A stretch of DNA of 12,684 bases from an uncultured Pseudomonadota bacterium (GTDB lineage: Bacteria > Pseudomonadota > Gammaproteobacteria > Steroidobacterales > Steroidobacteraceae): contig CAITAM010000094.1 of assembly GCA_903890265.1 (NCBI GenBank), positions 1 through 12,684 of the forward strand. Reading direction: 5' to 3'. Numbering within the stretch: the stretch's first letter is position 1; the number at the start of each line of letters is the position of its first letter. Below, one piece after another: positions 1 to 7,505 of the stretch. The notes under the pieces were generated by a model that ran no database searches, was not told where the DNA came from, and saw only the letters and a program-made list of their open reading frames with translations. The translations under genes and the position numbers were made by a program.

Positions 1-939
1 CGGCTCGGTCGCATGGTGGGTCAGCCGTGGCGACTGGTGCGCAAGGTCAGGGCGCTTGCGCCCGACGTTGTTCATATTCACGACGCTGAGCTGCTTCCGG
101 CGTTGCTCGTGCTTCGGGCATCCGGCATCGCCGGTATTTACGACATCCACGAGGACCTGCCGAAGCAGATCCTGGACAAGGCATGGATCCCTGCCGTCAT
201 ACGCCGACCGATGTCGTTTGCGGCCCGCCTTTTCGAGCGATGGGTGACGCCGCTCCTTACGGCACTGGTGCCCGCAACGCCCGCGATCGCCGAGCGCTTC
301 GAGGCATTCCACCGGCGGGTGGTTACCGTCAACAATTACCCCATTGCGGATGAACTGCTGTCCGACAGCGGTGGGGGTGAGCGGAACGTCCTCTGCTTCG
401 TCGGCGGCATCACGCGTATCCGCGGGATCAGGCAGCTCTTCGACGCGCTCAGTCTGGTACCCGACGTGAAGCTTGTCCTTTGCGGGGCTTTCGAAAGCGC
501 GGCGTTCGAGAGCGAACTTCGCCAGCACGCTGCCTGGTCGCAGGTCGACTATCGCGGGGTCGTGGACCGGCCCGGCGTCGGGGCCGTCCTGAAGCAGTCG
601 TTTGCCGGGCTGGTGACCTACCTGCCCGCCGCCAATCACATGGAAGCCCAGCCGACGAAGGTCTTCGAGTACATGTCGGCAGGTGTCCCGGTGATCGGGT
701 CCGATTTCCCGCTGTGGCGCCGCATCATTGCCGATACCGACGCGGGTCTGGTCGTTGACCCCGAGGACCCGGCGCAGATTGCGGGCGCCATTCGCGCGTT
801 GCGCGATGATCCCGGGCGTGTGACCCAGATGGGCGCTCGCGGACGAGCGCTTGTCATGGGGGAGCTTAACTGGAACCACGAGGCCGAGAAGCTCGTGGCT
901 CTCTATAAGACTGTCGCGGGCGCACGTGCCGCGCTCTAG
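1..939 (+). CDS. Glycosyltransferase, GT4 (group 1) family, 5' end outside window
   Basis: Retaining GT-B glycosyltransferase that should add one sugar to the lipid-linked repeat unit at the cytoplasmic face of the inner membrane. The frame is open from base 1. The first in-frame ATG, at base 13, falls inside the N-terminal Rossmann domain, so it is unlikely to be the true start. About 70-80 residues are probably missing compared with usual GT4 lengths. Visible landmarks, counted from base 1, are the PDVVHIHD segment of the acceptor domain and a C-terminal nucleotide-sugar domain with an E-x7-E motif (E215 and E223, in HMEAQPTKVFEYMSAG). This is followed by the GVPVIGSDFPLWRRI and GLVVDPEDP stretches typical of the family. 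The 2-epimerase gene follows after a short gap. Its place before a WbpI-like epimerase and a WbuB-like transferase recalls WbpH of P. aeruginosa. Donor and acceptor cannot be read from the sequence. Confidence 0.9.
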   Translation, partial: RLGRMVGQPWRLVRKVRALAPDVVHIHDAELLPALLVLRASGIAGIYDIHEDLPKQILDKAWIPAVIRRPMSFAARLFERWVTPLLTALVPATPAIAERFEAFHRRVVTVNNYPIADELLSDSGGGERNVLCFVGGITRIRGIRQLFDALSLVPDVKLVLCGAFESAAFESELRQHAAWSQVDYRGVVDRPGVGAVLKQSFAGLVTYLPAANHMEAQPTKVFEYMSAGVPVIGSDFPLWRRIIADTDAGLVVDPEDPAQIAGAIRALRDDPGRVTQMGARGRALVMGELNWNHEAEKLVALYKTVAGARAAL

Positions 940-971
940 GGTTCACAGCCGGTCGTGTGCGCGTGCCGGTC

Positions 972-978
972 AAGGGAG
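972..978 (+). promoter_or_regulatory. Ribosome binding site that supports a TTG start for the 2-epimerase gene
   Basis: AAGGGAG lies six bases before the TTG at 985. A GTG at 955 is in frame but would place this purine run inside the coding sequence and add ten residues (MCACRSRERV) not expected in the family. From the TTG the protein begins MQKIVTVVGARPQF, exactly where this family normally starts. Confidence 0.65.
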
Positions 979-984
979 CGGGTT

Positions 985-2079
985 TTGCAGAAAATCGTAA
1001 CGGTGGTGGGTGCGCGCCCCCAGTTCATCAAGGCAAGCGTGGTGTCTCAGGCGATCCTCGCCGACGGGCATTTCAGCGAGGTTCTTGTCCACACGGGACA
1101 GCATTTCGACTCGAACATGTCGGCAGTCTTTTTCTCGGAGCTCGGGATCCCCGAGCCCGCGTACTCCCTCGACATCCACGGTGGGCAGCACGGCGCGATG
1201 ACCGGTCGGATGCTGGCGGGTATCGAGGAGGTCCTGATCCGTGAGTCGCCGGCCGCCGTGCTGGTCTACGGGGACACCAACTCGACCCTGGCCGGTGCCC
1301 TGGCCGCGGCCAAGCTGCATATCCCCGTCGCGCACGTCGAGGCCGGGCTTCGCTCGTTCAACATGCGAATGCCGGAGGAGATCAACCGGGTTCTGACCGA
1401 TCGGGTATCCCGGTGGTTGTTCGCCCCGACAGAAACCGCCTGCGGGCACCTCGCCCGAGAGGGCTTTGCAGCAGACAGCGTTTTTCTGGTCGGAGACGTG
1501 ATGTACGACGTGGCGCTGCATTTCGCCGAGCGGGTCAGTGCCGATGGCGGCAGGCTGGGCGCGCTCGGCCTGTCGCCGCGCGCCTACGTCCTTGCCACGG
1601 TGCACCGCGCCGAGAACACGGACGATCCGGCGAGGCTTGCGGTCATTGTTGATGCGCTGACCAAAATCGCCGCGTCGACTCCGGTGGTCTGGCCGCTTCA
1701 TCCGCGGACCCGCGGCCTGCTGCAGTCGATGGGGCGGCTCGATTCGCTGGAGAATTCCATCCGGCTCATCGAGCCGCTGGGATATCTCGACATGGTTCAG
1801 CTGGAGAAATACGCCGCGGTGATTGCGACGGACTCGGGTGGCGTGCAGAAGGAAGCGTTCTTTTACCGGGTGCCCTGCGTGACCCTGCGTGACGAGACCG
1901 AGTGGGTTGAGCTTGTGGCAGCGGGCTGGAACCGGCTGGCGCCACCGGTGTCGGTCGCTGCGGTCTGCGAGGCGATTGCCGGTGCCGTCGGCGCGCGCGG
2001 TCTTGCCGTCGAGCCCTACGGTGACGGTAAATCCGCAAGCCGTATCGTTGGCGAGCTCGCGAGCAGCCTTGCTGGATGA
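985..2079 (+). CDS. wecB: Non-hydrolysing UDP-N-acetylglucosamine 2-epimerase family (WecB/WbpI-like)
   Basis: Cytoplasmic enzyme that inverts C2 of a UDP-N-acetyl sugar: UDP-GlcNAc to UDP-ManNAc for WecB, or UDP-GlcNAc(3NAc)A to UDP-ManNAc(3NAc)A for WbpI. The 364-residue length is usual. Visible are the N-terminal VGARPQFIKAS loop, VHTGQHFD, the HVEAGLRSFNMRMPEE segment (E119, and E131/E132, matching the catalytic glutamates of E. coli WecB), H207 in VHRAEN, and the UDP-binding DSGGVQKEAF with LRDETEWVEL. MTGRM, SLDIHGG, SFNMRMPEEINR and RDETEWVEL read to me as closer to WbpI than to WecB. That is a recollection of the family, not an alignment, so the symbol marks the family only. TTG at 985 is preferred as start because of the AAGGGAG at 972-978; a GTG at 955 is the alternative. 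Its stop overlaps the next start by four bases (ATGA), so the two genes are co-translated. Confidence 0.9.
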   Translation: MQKIVTVVGARPQFIKASVVSQAILADGHFSEVLVHTGQHFDSNMSAVFFSELGIPEPAYSLDIHGGQHGAMTGRMLAGIEEVLIRESPAAVLVYGDTNSTLAGALAAAKLHIPVAHVEAGLRSFNMRMPEEINRVLTDRVSRWLFAPTETACGHLAREGFAADSVFLVGDVMYDVALHFAERVSADGGRLGALGLSPRAYVLATVHRAENTDDPARLAVIVDALTKIAASTPVVWPLHPRTRGLLQSMGRLDSLENSIRLIEPLGYLDMVQLEKYAAVIATDSGGVQKEAFFYRVPCVTLRDETEWVELVAAGWNRLAPPVSVAAVCEAIAGAVGARGLAVEPYGDGKSASRIVGELASSLAG

Positions 2080-3320
2080 GGATTCTCTACCTTAATCACT
2101 ACGCGGGCGGACCGGCGTACGGCATGGAGTACCGTCCCTACTATCTCGCGAGGGAGTGGGTGAGGCGGGGGCACGAGGTGACGGTCGTGGCGGCCTCTCA
2201 GTCGCACGTCCGCAGTCGTCAGCCGGCGATCTCCGGTGCGTACACCCGCGAGACGGTCGATGGCATCGACTTTGTCTGGTGCAAGACCCCCGCGTACTCA
2301 GGAAACGGCGTCGGCAGGGTCCGCAACATAGCGGCATTCCTGTTGCATCTTCGTCGTTACCGGCGGTGGCTGTCGACGCGGCCCGATGTGGTCATCGCTT
2401 CATCGACCTACCCCGCCGACATCGGCGCAGCACGGGCGATCGCGCGCCGCCACGGCGCGCTGCTGGTCTGGGAGGTCCATGACCTCTGGCCACTGTCACC
2501 CATGGAGTTGGGAGGAATGTCGCGATGGCATCCCTTCATACTCTGGATGCAGCACGCCGAAAACTACGCCTGTCGCAACGCGGACCTCGTCGTTTCCATG
2601 CTGCCGAAGTCGGATGCGCACCTGATTGGGCATGGTATGGCGCCGGAGAAGTTCGTCTACGTACCGAACGGCGTCGACCCCACGGAGTGGCACGGGTCGA
2701 TCGGCGAGTCCCTCCCGGCCGAGCACGTCGATGCGATCAAGCGGGCGCGCGATGCCGGACACGTGGTCGTGGCTTACGCAGGGGCGCACGGGATCGCGAA
2801 CGCACTGCACACGCTGCTCGATGCTGCGCAGAGACTTATTGATCAGCCGGTGACGTTCCTGCTGGTCGGGACCGGGCCCGAGAGGGCGGCACTGAAGGCC
2901 CGCGCGGAGCGAGAGGGACTCAGAAACGTCGTCATGCTGGAGAGCGTGCCGCGGGCGGCCATACCCGATTTTCTCGGCCAGACCGACGTTGTCTATATCG
3001 GTTTGCAGCGCCAGCCGCTGTTCCGCTTCGGCATCAGCCCGAACAAGCTGATGGACTACATGATGGCCGCCAAGCCCGTCATCTGCGCGATCGACGCCGG
3101 TAACGATCTGGTGGGGGAGGCCGGGTGCGGGTTGACGATCGAGCCCGAGAACGCCGACGCCCTGGCAGCGGCCGTGCAGAAGCTCGCCGCCCTTCCACCC
3201 GCGGACAGGGCCCGGCTCGGACAGAACGGGCGGGAATTCATCCTGAACTGCCATACCTATCCGGTCCTCGCGGACCGCTTCCTGGAGGCAGTCAGGGCCT
3301 TCAGCCCGCCCGCGCGCTGA
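2076..3320 (+). CDS. Glycosyltransferase, GT4 family, WbuB-like
   Basis: A 414-residue GT-B glycosyltransferase likely to transfer an N-acetylated amino sugar to the growing repeat unit. The opening MRILYLNHYAGGPAYGMEYR followed by YYLAREWVRRGHEVTVVAAS is characteristic of the WbuB group, which includes FucNAc transferases of O-antigen loci. The C-terminal half has VAYAGAHG, the VGTGPERAAL strand and GISPNKLMDYMMAAKPVI around residues 319-335. Where many GT4 enzymes have E-x7-E, this one has G319 and D327, so only the second acid is kept, as Asp. I believe this is normal for the WbuB group. It starts by ATGA overlap with the epimerase gene and has no clear ribosome site of its own. The family call is firm. 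The sugar specificity is inferred only from the neighbouring 2-epimerase. Confidence 0.9.
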   Translation: MRILYLNHYAGGPAYGMEYRPYYLAREWVRRGHEVTVVAASQSHVRSRQPAISGAYTRETVDGIDFVWCKTPAYSGNGVGRVRNIAAFLLHLRRYRRWLSTRPDVVIASSTYPADIGAARAIARRHGALLVWEVHDLWPLSPMELGGMSRWHPFILWMQHAENYACRNADLVVSMLPKSDAHLIGHGMAPEKFVYVPNGVDPTEWHGSIGESLPAEHVDAIKRARDAGHVVVAYAGAHGIANALHTLLDAAQRLIDQPVTFLLVGTGPERAALKARAEREGLRNVVMLESVPRAAIPDFLGQTDVVYIGLQRQPLFRFGISPNKLMDYMMAAKPVICAIDAGNDLVGEAGCGLTIEPENADALAAAVQKLAALPPADRARLGQNGREFILNCHTYPVLADRFLEAVRAFSPPAR

Positions 3321-3322
3321 CG

Positions 3323-3360
3323 GTGCGATGGTCGCTGGGGCTGCCCTGACCGGATCGCAC
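3323..3360 (+). other. Imperfect inverted repeat (hairpin) just after the WbuB-like gene
   Basis: GTGCGAT (3323-3329) pairs with ATCGCAC (3354-3360), and GGTC (3330-3333) pairs with GACC (3348-3351). This leaves a two-base bulge (GG, 3352-3353) and a 14-base loop. It begins three bases after the stop codon. No T run follows, so it is not a classical intrinsic terminator. It could slow or attenuate transcription, protect the upstream mRNA 3' end, or be chance in GC-rich DNA. Confidence 0.4.
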
Positions 3361-3363
3361 GCG

Positions 3364-3369
3364 TAGAAT
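3364..3369 (+). promoter_or_regulatory. Possible -10 element in the gap before the aminotransferase gene
   Basis: TAGAAT matches five of six bases of the sigma70 -10 hexamer in otherwise very GC-rich DNA, 178 bases before the aminotransferase start. No good -35 hexamer lies at the right distance; the sequence there is CTGCCC-like. The rest of the 226-base gap (3321-3546) shows nothing else recognisable apart from the hairpin before this site and the ribosome site AGAGGA at 3531-3536. Weak call. Confidence 0.2.
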
Positions 3370-3546
3370 GCGCAGCGGGCAGATTTCGCATGTCCGGGGG
3401 AGCGCGCGGTGTACCGTAGCGCGCGGGTGGGATTGTCGGGGAGCCGGCCGGCTGATGGGCGGCAGGGGTTCGCTCCCTCGGCAGCCGACGGTGAGTCGTG
3501 CGTACGCTGACGCCGCGTATCTCCGTAAGCAGAGGACCGTTGATCC

Positions 3547-4713
3547 ATGACTGCAGAATTCATCCCGTTCGCTCTGCCTGACACGGGACCCGAGGAGATC
3601 GAAGCGGTTGCCAAGGTGATCCGCTCTGGTTGGGTCACCACGGGACCGCGAACCAAGGAGTTCGAGGCCGCTTTCGCCGGCTACCTCGGCGGAGGCGTGC
3701 AGGCGCTGGCCGTCAATTCCGCGACCGCGGGTCTCCACCTGGCACTTGAGTCGCTCGGCATCGGACCGGGGGACGAGGTCATCACCTCGACGCTGACCTT
3801 CACGGCGACAGCCGAGGTCGTGCGGTACCTCGGTGCGGATCCGGTGTTTGTCGACGTCGACCCGATGACGCTCAACATGGACGTGGCGGCGGTCCGCGCG
3901 GCGATTACGCCGCGGACCAAGGCCATCATGCCGGTGCACTACGCCGGGCTTGCCTGCGACATGACGGCCCTGCTCGCGCTGGCGCGCGCGGCCGGTATCC
4001 GCGTGGTCGAGGATGCGGCGCACGCGCTGCCGTCGACCTCCGACGGCGTGCTGGTCGGGCAACTCGATTCGGATGTCACGGTGTTCAGCTTCTACGCGAA
4101 CAAGACGATGACCACCGGCGAAGGCGGGATGGTCGTTACCCGCCATCAGGAGCTGGCCGATCGGATGCGGGTGATGCGCCTGCACGGCATCAACAGGGAC
4201 GCATTCGACCGGTTCCAATCCAAGAAGCCGGCATGGTATTACGAGGTCGTCGCGCCTGGGTTCAAGTACAACATGACCGATATCGCAGCGGCGATGGGTC
4301 TGGTGCAGCTCGGCCGCCTTAACGATTTCCTCGTCCGGCGGCAGGTGCTCGCAGCCCGCTACTACGAAGCGCTTGGCGGGCTGCCGTTGGTGCTTCCGGC
4401 AGCGGGTGGGCCTGCCCGCCAGCATGCCTGGCATCTGTACGTTATTCGCCTCGCGGCGCCGCGCATGGCAAACGGCCTGACCCGCGACACGCTGATCCAG
4501 GGCCTCGCCGATGCCGGAATCGGCACGAGCGTTCATTACGTGCCGCTGAACCGCCAGCCCTATTGGCGAGACCGCTACGGTCTGACGCCCGAGGGCTTTC
4601 CGGTGGCGGATGCCGCCTACGAGACCATGGTCAGCCTGCCCCTCTATACCGCCATGACCGATGCGCAGCAGGAGCGGATCATCGCGGCGTTAACAGCGCT
4701 CCTGAACGGTTGA
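3547..4713 (+). CDS. DegT/DnrJ/EryC1/StrS-type PLP sugar aminotransferase (ArnB-like)
   Basis: PLP-dependent fold-type I enzyme that aminates a keto group on a nucleotide-linked sugar in the cytoplasm, normally using glutamate. It has 388 residues, the usual length. Landmarks are RSGWVTTGPRTKEFE near residue 28, the NSATAGLHLALESLGIGPGD segment, TRTKAIMPVHYAG-type residues near 120-135 (here PRTKAIMPVHYAG), VEDAAHALPS, the Schiff-base lysine K186 in SFYANKTMTTGEGG, and GFKYNMTDIAAAMGLVQL. The overall pattern reads as ArnB/PglE-like, i.e. a 4-keto-sugar aminotransferase. A WbpE-like 3-amination role is also possible given the WbpI-like gene upstream. The ATG is preceded by AGAGGA (3531-3536) at ten bases. 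No dehydratase or dehydrogenase that would make its keto substrate is in the window. Its stop overlaps the next start by one base (TGATG), which ties it to the phosphoglycosyltransferase. Confidence 0.92.
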   Translation: MTAEFIPFALPDTGPEEIEAVAKVIRSGWVTTGPRTKEFEAAFAGYLGGGVQALAVNSATAGLHLALESLGIGPGDEVITSTLTFTATAEVVRYLGADPVFVDVDPMTLNMDVAAVRAAITPRTKAIMPVHYAGLACDMTALLALARAAGIRVVEDAAHALPSTSDGVLVGQLDSDVTVFSFYANKTMTTGEGGMVVTRHQELADRMRVMRLHGINRDAFDRFQSKKPAWYYEVVAPGFKYNMTDIAAAMGLVQLGRLNDFLVRRQVLAARYYEALGGLPLVLPAAGGPARQHAWHLYVIRLAAPRMANGLTRDTLIQGLADAGIGTSVHYVPLNRQPYWRDRYGLTPEGFPVADAAYETMVSLPLYTAMTDAQQERIIAALTALLNG

Positions 4714-5306
4714 TGGGAAAGCGCGCGACAGACTTTCTGGTGAGCCTGCTTGGCCTGATCGCGCTCTCGCCGCTCCTCCTCGTCTGCGGGCTTCTGGTCC
4801 GAACCACCACGCCCGGCCCGGCGTTCTTCCGCCAGGAGCGCGTCGGACGCCACGGGCGTGTGTTTCGTATCCACAAGTTCAGGACCATGACGGCCGATCC
4901 GATGCGGGTTGGTCGCGAACTTACGGTGGGTGAGGACCGGCGGATTACGCCCCTCGGGCGCTGGCTGCGGCGCTACAAGGTTGATGAGTTGCCCCAGCTG
5001 ATTGATGTCCTTTACGGCGACATGAGCCTCGTCGGCCCGCGTCCCGAGGTGCCTAAGTACGTGGCGCTGTATCCGGAGCATGAGCGAGAGGTCGTGCTCA
5101 GCGTCAGGCCCGGCATCACCGACCCGGCCTCGATCGAGTTCCGGGACGAGAGCGCGCTGCTCGGCCGTGCCGCCGATCCGGAGCGGGATTACATCGAGCA
5201 CGTGCTTCCCGCGAAGCTGGCACTGAGCGTGGAGTACGTCCGGCAGCGGACCTGGGTCGGCGACCTTGTCATCATTGCGCGGACCCTGCGCGCGATCGCG
5301 CGCTAG
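4713..5306 (+). CDS. Small monotopic phosphoglycosyltransferase (PglC-like initiating sugar transferase)
   Basis: Transfers a sugar-1-phosphate from a UDP-sugar to undecaprenyl phosphate, the first membrane step of repeat-unit assembly. At 197 residues it is the minimal catalytic form, like PglC, and lacks the extra membrane domain of WcaJ/WbaP. Residues 8-30 form one hydrophobic re-entrant segment with the helix-breaking Ser-Pro at 19-20. They are followed by GPAFFRQERVG, FRIHKFRTM, the catalytic Asp-Glu pair D91-E92 in KVDELPQL, and SLVGPRPEVPKY. The ATG at 4713 is chosen because the protein then begins MGKRATDFLVSLLGL, the normal PglC-type start. Translation could run in frame from upstream of it, but that would overlap the aminotransferase. 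The direct coupling to an aminotransferase suggests that the first sugar is an amino sugar such as a QuiNAc4NAc/bacillosamine type. That is inference. Confidence 0.93.
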   Translation: MGKRATDFLVSLLGLIALSPLLLVCGLLVRTTTPGPAFFRQERVGRHGRVFRIHKFRTMTADPMRVGRELTVGEDRRITPLGRWLRRYKVDELPQLIDVLYGDMSLVGPRPEVPKYVALYPEHEREVVLSVRPGITDPASIEFRDESALLGRAADPERDYIEHVLPAKLALSVEYVRQRTWVGDLVIIARTLRAIAR

Positions 5307-5325
5307 GTCATCCGGCGATGCTGCG

Positions 5326-7380
5326 ATGCCATTGACGGCTCCACGGGCCCTCACCACGGAGGCTTTAGCCGGGGTGGACAGCGGTCGGCGCGACGACGTC
5401 GAGGGCCTGCGCGCCCTCGCGGTGCTGTCGGTGCTTTTCTATCACGCGCGGCTTGGCCTCGTCGCCGGCGGGTATGTCGGTGTCGACGTGTTTTTCGTCA
5501 TCTCCGGGTACCTCATTACGCGGCTCGTCGTGCGGGACCTCGATGCCCGTCGTTTCAGATACGGCGGGTTTCTGCTTCGGCGGGCTCGACGCCTCCTGCC
5601 TGCCATGGTCGTGGTCGCGGTCGCCGGTACGCTGGCTGCCCTGGTTCTGCTCGGACCTTTCGATCTGAGCGCCTTCGCGCTGTCCGTGCTCGCGGCACTC
5701 GGCCTTTCGGCAAATCTCTATTTCTGGAGTCAACAGGGTTACTTCACGGCGGGACTTCCCGAGCAGCCGCTGTTGCACACGTGGTCCCTGAGCCTGGAGG
5801 AGCAGTACTATCTTCTCTTCCCGTTGCTGCTGATCGCGATCAAGTCCTGCTCGGCGCGTCGACGCCAGGCGATTCTTTGGATCCTGACGGCGGGTGGACT
5901 CGCGTTCAGCCTGTGGCTCACCGGGCTGCACCCGGGGGCGGCGTTCTACCTGGTGATTGCCCGTGCCTGGGAGTTCCTGCTGGGCGGCGCGGTGGGCTTG
6001 GGTGGCGCGCCGCGGGCACCGCGGCTCGCGAAGGCAGTGTCCGTCGTCTCGCTCGCGGTGCTCGTACTCGCCTTCCTCGGTCTTGTGCCGCCGGTGCCCT
6101 ATCCCGGTACCGCGGCGCTGCTGCCGGCGACGGCGGCGGCGGGCCTGCTCTGGAGTGGCGCGGCACGAACCGTCACGCCTGGCCGGTGGTTGTTGTCGTT
6201 GCCGCTCCTCGTCTCGATCGGCAGCGTGTCCTATTCGCTTTACCTGTGGCACTGGCCGCTGCTGACGCTGGCAAGGTATTCGGCCGGCCGCGAACTCGGC
6301 GTCCCCGAGGCCGTGGCGGTACTCGCCCTGACCGGGCTGCTGGCCACGTGGAGCTACTGGCAGGTGGAGCGACCGTGGCGCGCGGAGGCGTCGGGCAGGC
6401 CACCACGATCGCTCCTGCCGGTCGGGGTGCTGGGCGGCCTGCTTGGCGTCGCGGCAGTGCTCATCGTGCTGGGCCACGGGTACCCGGGACGCCTGCCGGG
6501 CGCGGCCGTTCGCTTTGATTCCGCCCGGTTTGCCGTGCCAACGGCCCAGTCGGGCTGCCATCACGGGCCTCCAGAGCGCGTTACCGGTGACCCGTTGTGC
6601 CGGCTGACGGCGGGGGGAACCGGGCCGGCAGGTGGGGATGCCGTCCTCGTCTGGGGCGACAGTCATGCCAATGCGGTCGGGCCCGTGCTGCAGCACCTCG
6701 GCGACGACTACGGCGTACCGGTTTACCAGGCGAGCTACTCAAGCTGTCCGCCGCTCGCTGGCGTTCGGGTTGGCCACACGTCCTTGTCTCACCACTGCCG
6801 CGAGTTCAATGCGGCAGTGCTACGGTCGATGGCCGCCCACCGCGTTTCGCGCGTGCTGCTCGCAGGCTACTGGACAACCTACCTGCCGACGCCGGCGGAC
6901 AATACGCTGGTGCGCTGGCTGAACCCGTACGACGGCCATGATGCCGTGGCCGCAGGTACCGCAGAGGAGAACGACAGGCTATTTCGCGCATCGCTCGCGG
7001 CGACGCTGTCCGCCTTGCGCGATCAGCACGTACAGGTCTGGCTGCTTGCGCAGGTGCCAGACCAAAAATCGTTCGTGCCCCTCGCGCTGAGTCATGCCGT
7101 TCGCAAGGGCGCCGATCCCCGCGACGTCGCGATCGGACGCGACGCGCATCGCAGTGATCAGGCCGCGGTCATGGCCGCGCTGGCGGACTTCGCGGCCGGC
7201 TTCACGCTGATTGATCCGGCGGTGCTTCTTTGTCAAAGCGGTCGTTGCATCACGACCGACGGCGTGGACTCCTTTTACGTCGACTCGAACCATTTATCCG
7301 TGCTGGGTGCGACCTCGCTGGCGGGCCTTCTGGCGCCGCTGATCGCGCCGTCCGGCGTGGACGGCCACGGGTCACGCTGA
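5326..7380 (+). CDS. Membrane O-acyltransferase: acyltransferase-3 (OafA/YrhL) domain fused to SGNH domain
   Basis: Integral inner-membrane protein that probably O-acetylates the polysaccharide, moving acetyl from the cytoplasm to the periplasmic SGNH domain and on to the glycan. With the ATG at 5326 it has 684 residues. The acyltransferase-3 part (about 1-370) begins DDVEGLRALAVLSVLFYH with the conserved H40, then GGYVGVDVFFVISGYLIT, the basic FLLRRARRLLPA loop and TWSLSLEEQYYLLFP. About ten hydrophobic segments run to near residue 395. The SGNH part has the nucleophile motif GDSH (S446) and, near the end, DSNH (D653, H656). The start is uncertain. A GTG at 5374 lies eleven bases after GGAGG (5358-5362), gives MDSGRRDDVEGLRALAVL, and is a real alternative. 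It follows the phosphoglycosyltransferase by 19 bases, so it is likely in the same operon. The transferred acyl group is assumed to be acetyl from the family. Confidence 0.92.
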   Translation: MPLTAPRALTTEALAGVDSGRRDDVEGLRALAVLSVLFYHARLGLVAGGYVGVDVFFVISGYLITRLVVRDLDARRFRYGGFLLRRARRLLPAMVVVAVAGTLAALVLLGPFDLSAFALSVLAALGLSANLYFWSQQGYFTAGLPEQPLLHTWSLSLEEQYYLLFPLLLIAIKSCSARRRQAILWILTAGGLAFSLWLTGLHPGAAFYLVIARAWEFLLGGAVGLGGAPRAPRLAKAVSVVSLAVLVLAFLGLVPPVPYPGTAALLPATAAAGLLWSGAARTVTPGRWLLSLPLLVSIGSVSYSLYLWHWPLLTLARYSAGRELGVPEAVAVLALTGLLATWSYWQVERPWRAEASGRPPRSLLPVGVLGGLLGVAAVLIVLGHGYPGRLPGAAVRFDSARFAVPTAQSGCHHGPPERVTGDPLCRLTAGGTGPAGGDAVLVWGDSHANAVGPVLQHLGDDYGVPVYQASYSSCPPLAGVRVGHTSLSHHCREFNAAVLRSMAAHRVSRVLLAGYWTTYLPTPADNTLVRWLNPYDGHDAVAAGTAEENDRLFRASLAATLSALRDQHVQVWLLAQVPDQKSFVPLALSHAVRKGADPRDVAIGRDAHRSDQAAVMAALADFAAGFTLIDPAVLLCQSGRCITTDGVDSFYVDSNHLSVLGATSLAGLLAPLIAPSGVDGHGSR

Positions 7381-7433
7381 GGGCTGCCGGCCGGCGGGGC
7401 GGGTTCGGTCTGGGCGGCCGATCCGGTGCGGAG

Positions 7434-7450
7434 CCGACGGCGCTCGTCGG
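7434..7450 (+). other. Short perfect hairpin in the gap before ugd
   Basis: CCGACG (7434-7439) and CGTCGG (7445-7450) form a perfect stem with a five-base loop; one further G-C pair (7433/7451) extends it to seven. No T run follows. It may be a weak transcript-end or stability element, or chance in GC-rich DNA. Confidence 0.25.
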
Positions 7451-7505
7451 CGGGTTGGAGCCGGCCGATGCGGATCCCGGCTGGCGTCGGCCCCGGCGGG
7501 CTCCC

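Noticed and set aside
3405..3425. Possible JUMPStart/ops element (GGCGGTAG type) near ACCGTAGCGCG
   Set aside because: Only the GTAGC core matches; the GGCGGTAG octamer is absent here and I saw no copy elsewhere in the window.
3368..3550. Small + strand open frame of 60 codons in the gap before the aminotransferase
   Set aside because: No ribosome site, Arg/Gly-rich low-information sequence, and it overlaps the aminotransferase start.
2496..4536. Long minus-strand open frames opposite the WbuB-like and aminotransferase genes
   Set aside because: Shadow frames of high-GC coding DNA. Their composition is Arg/His/Pro-rich, with no motif, and they overlap fully with well-supported genes.
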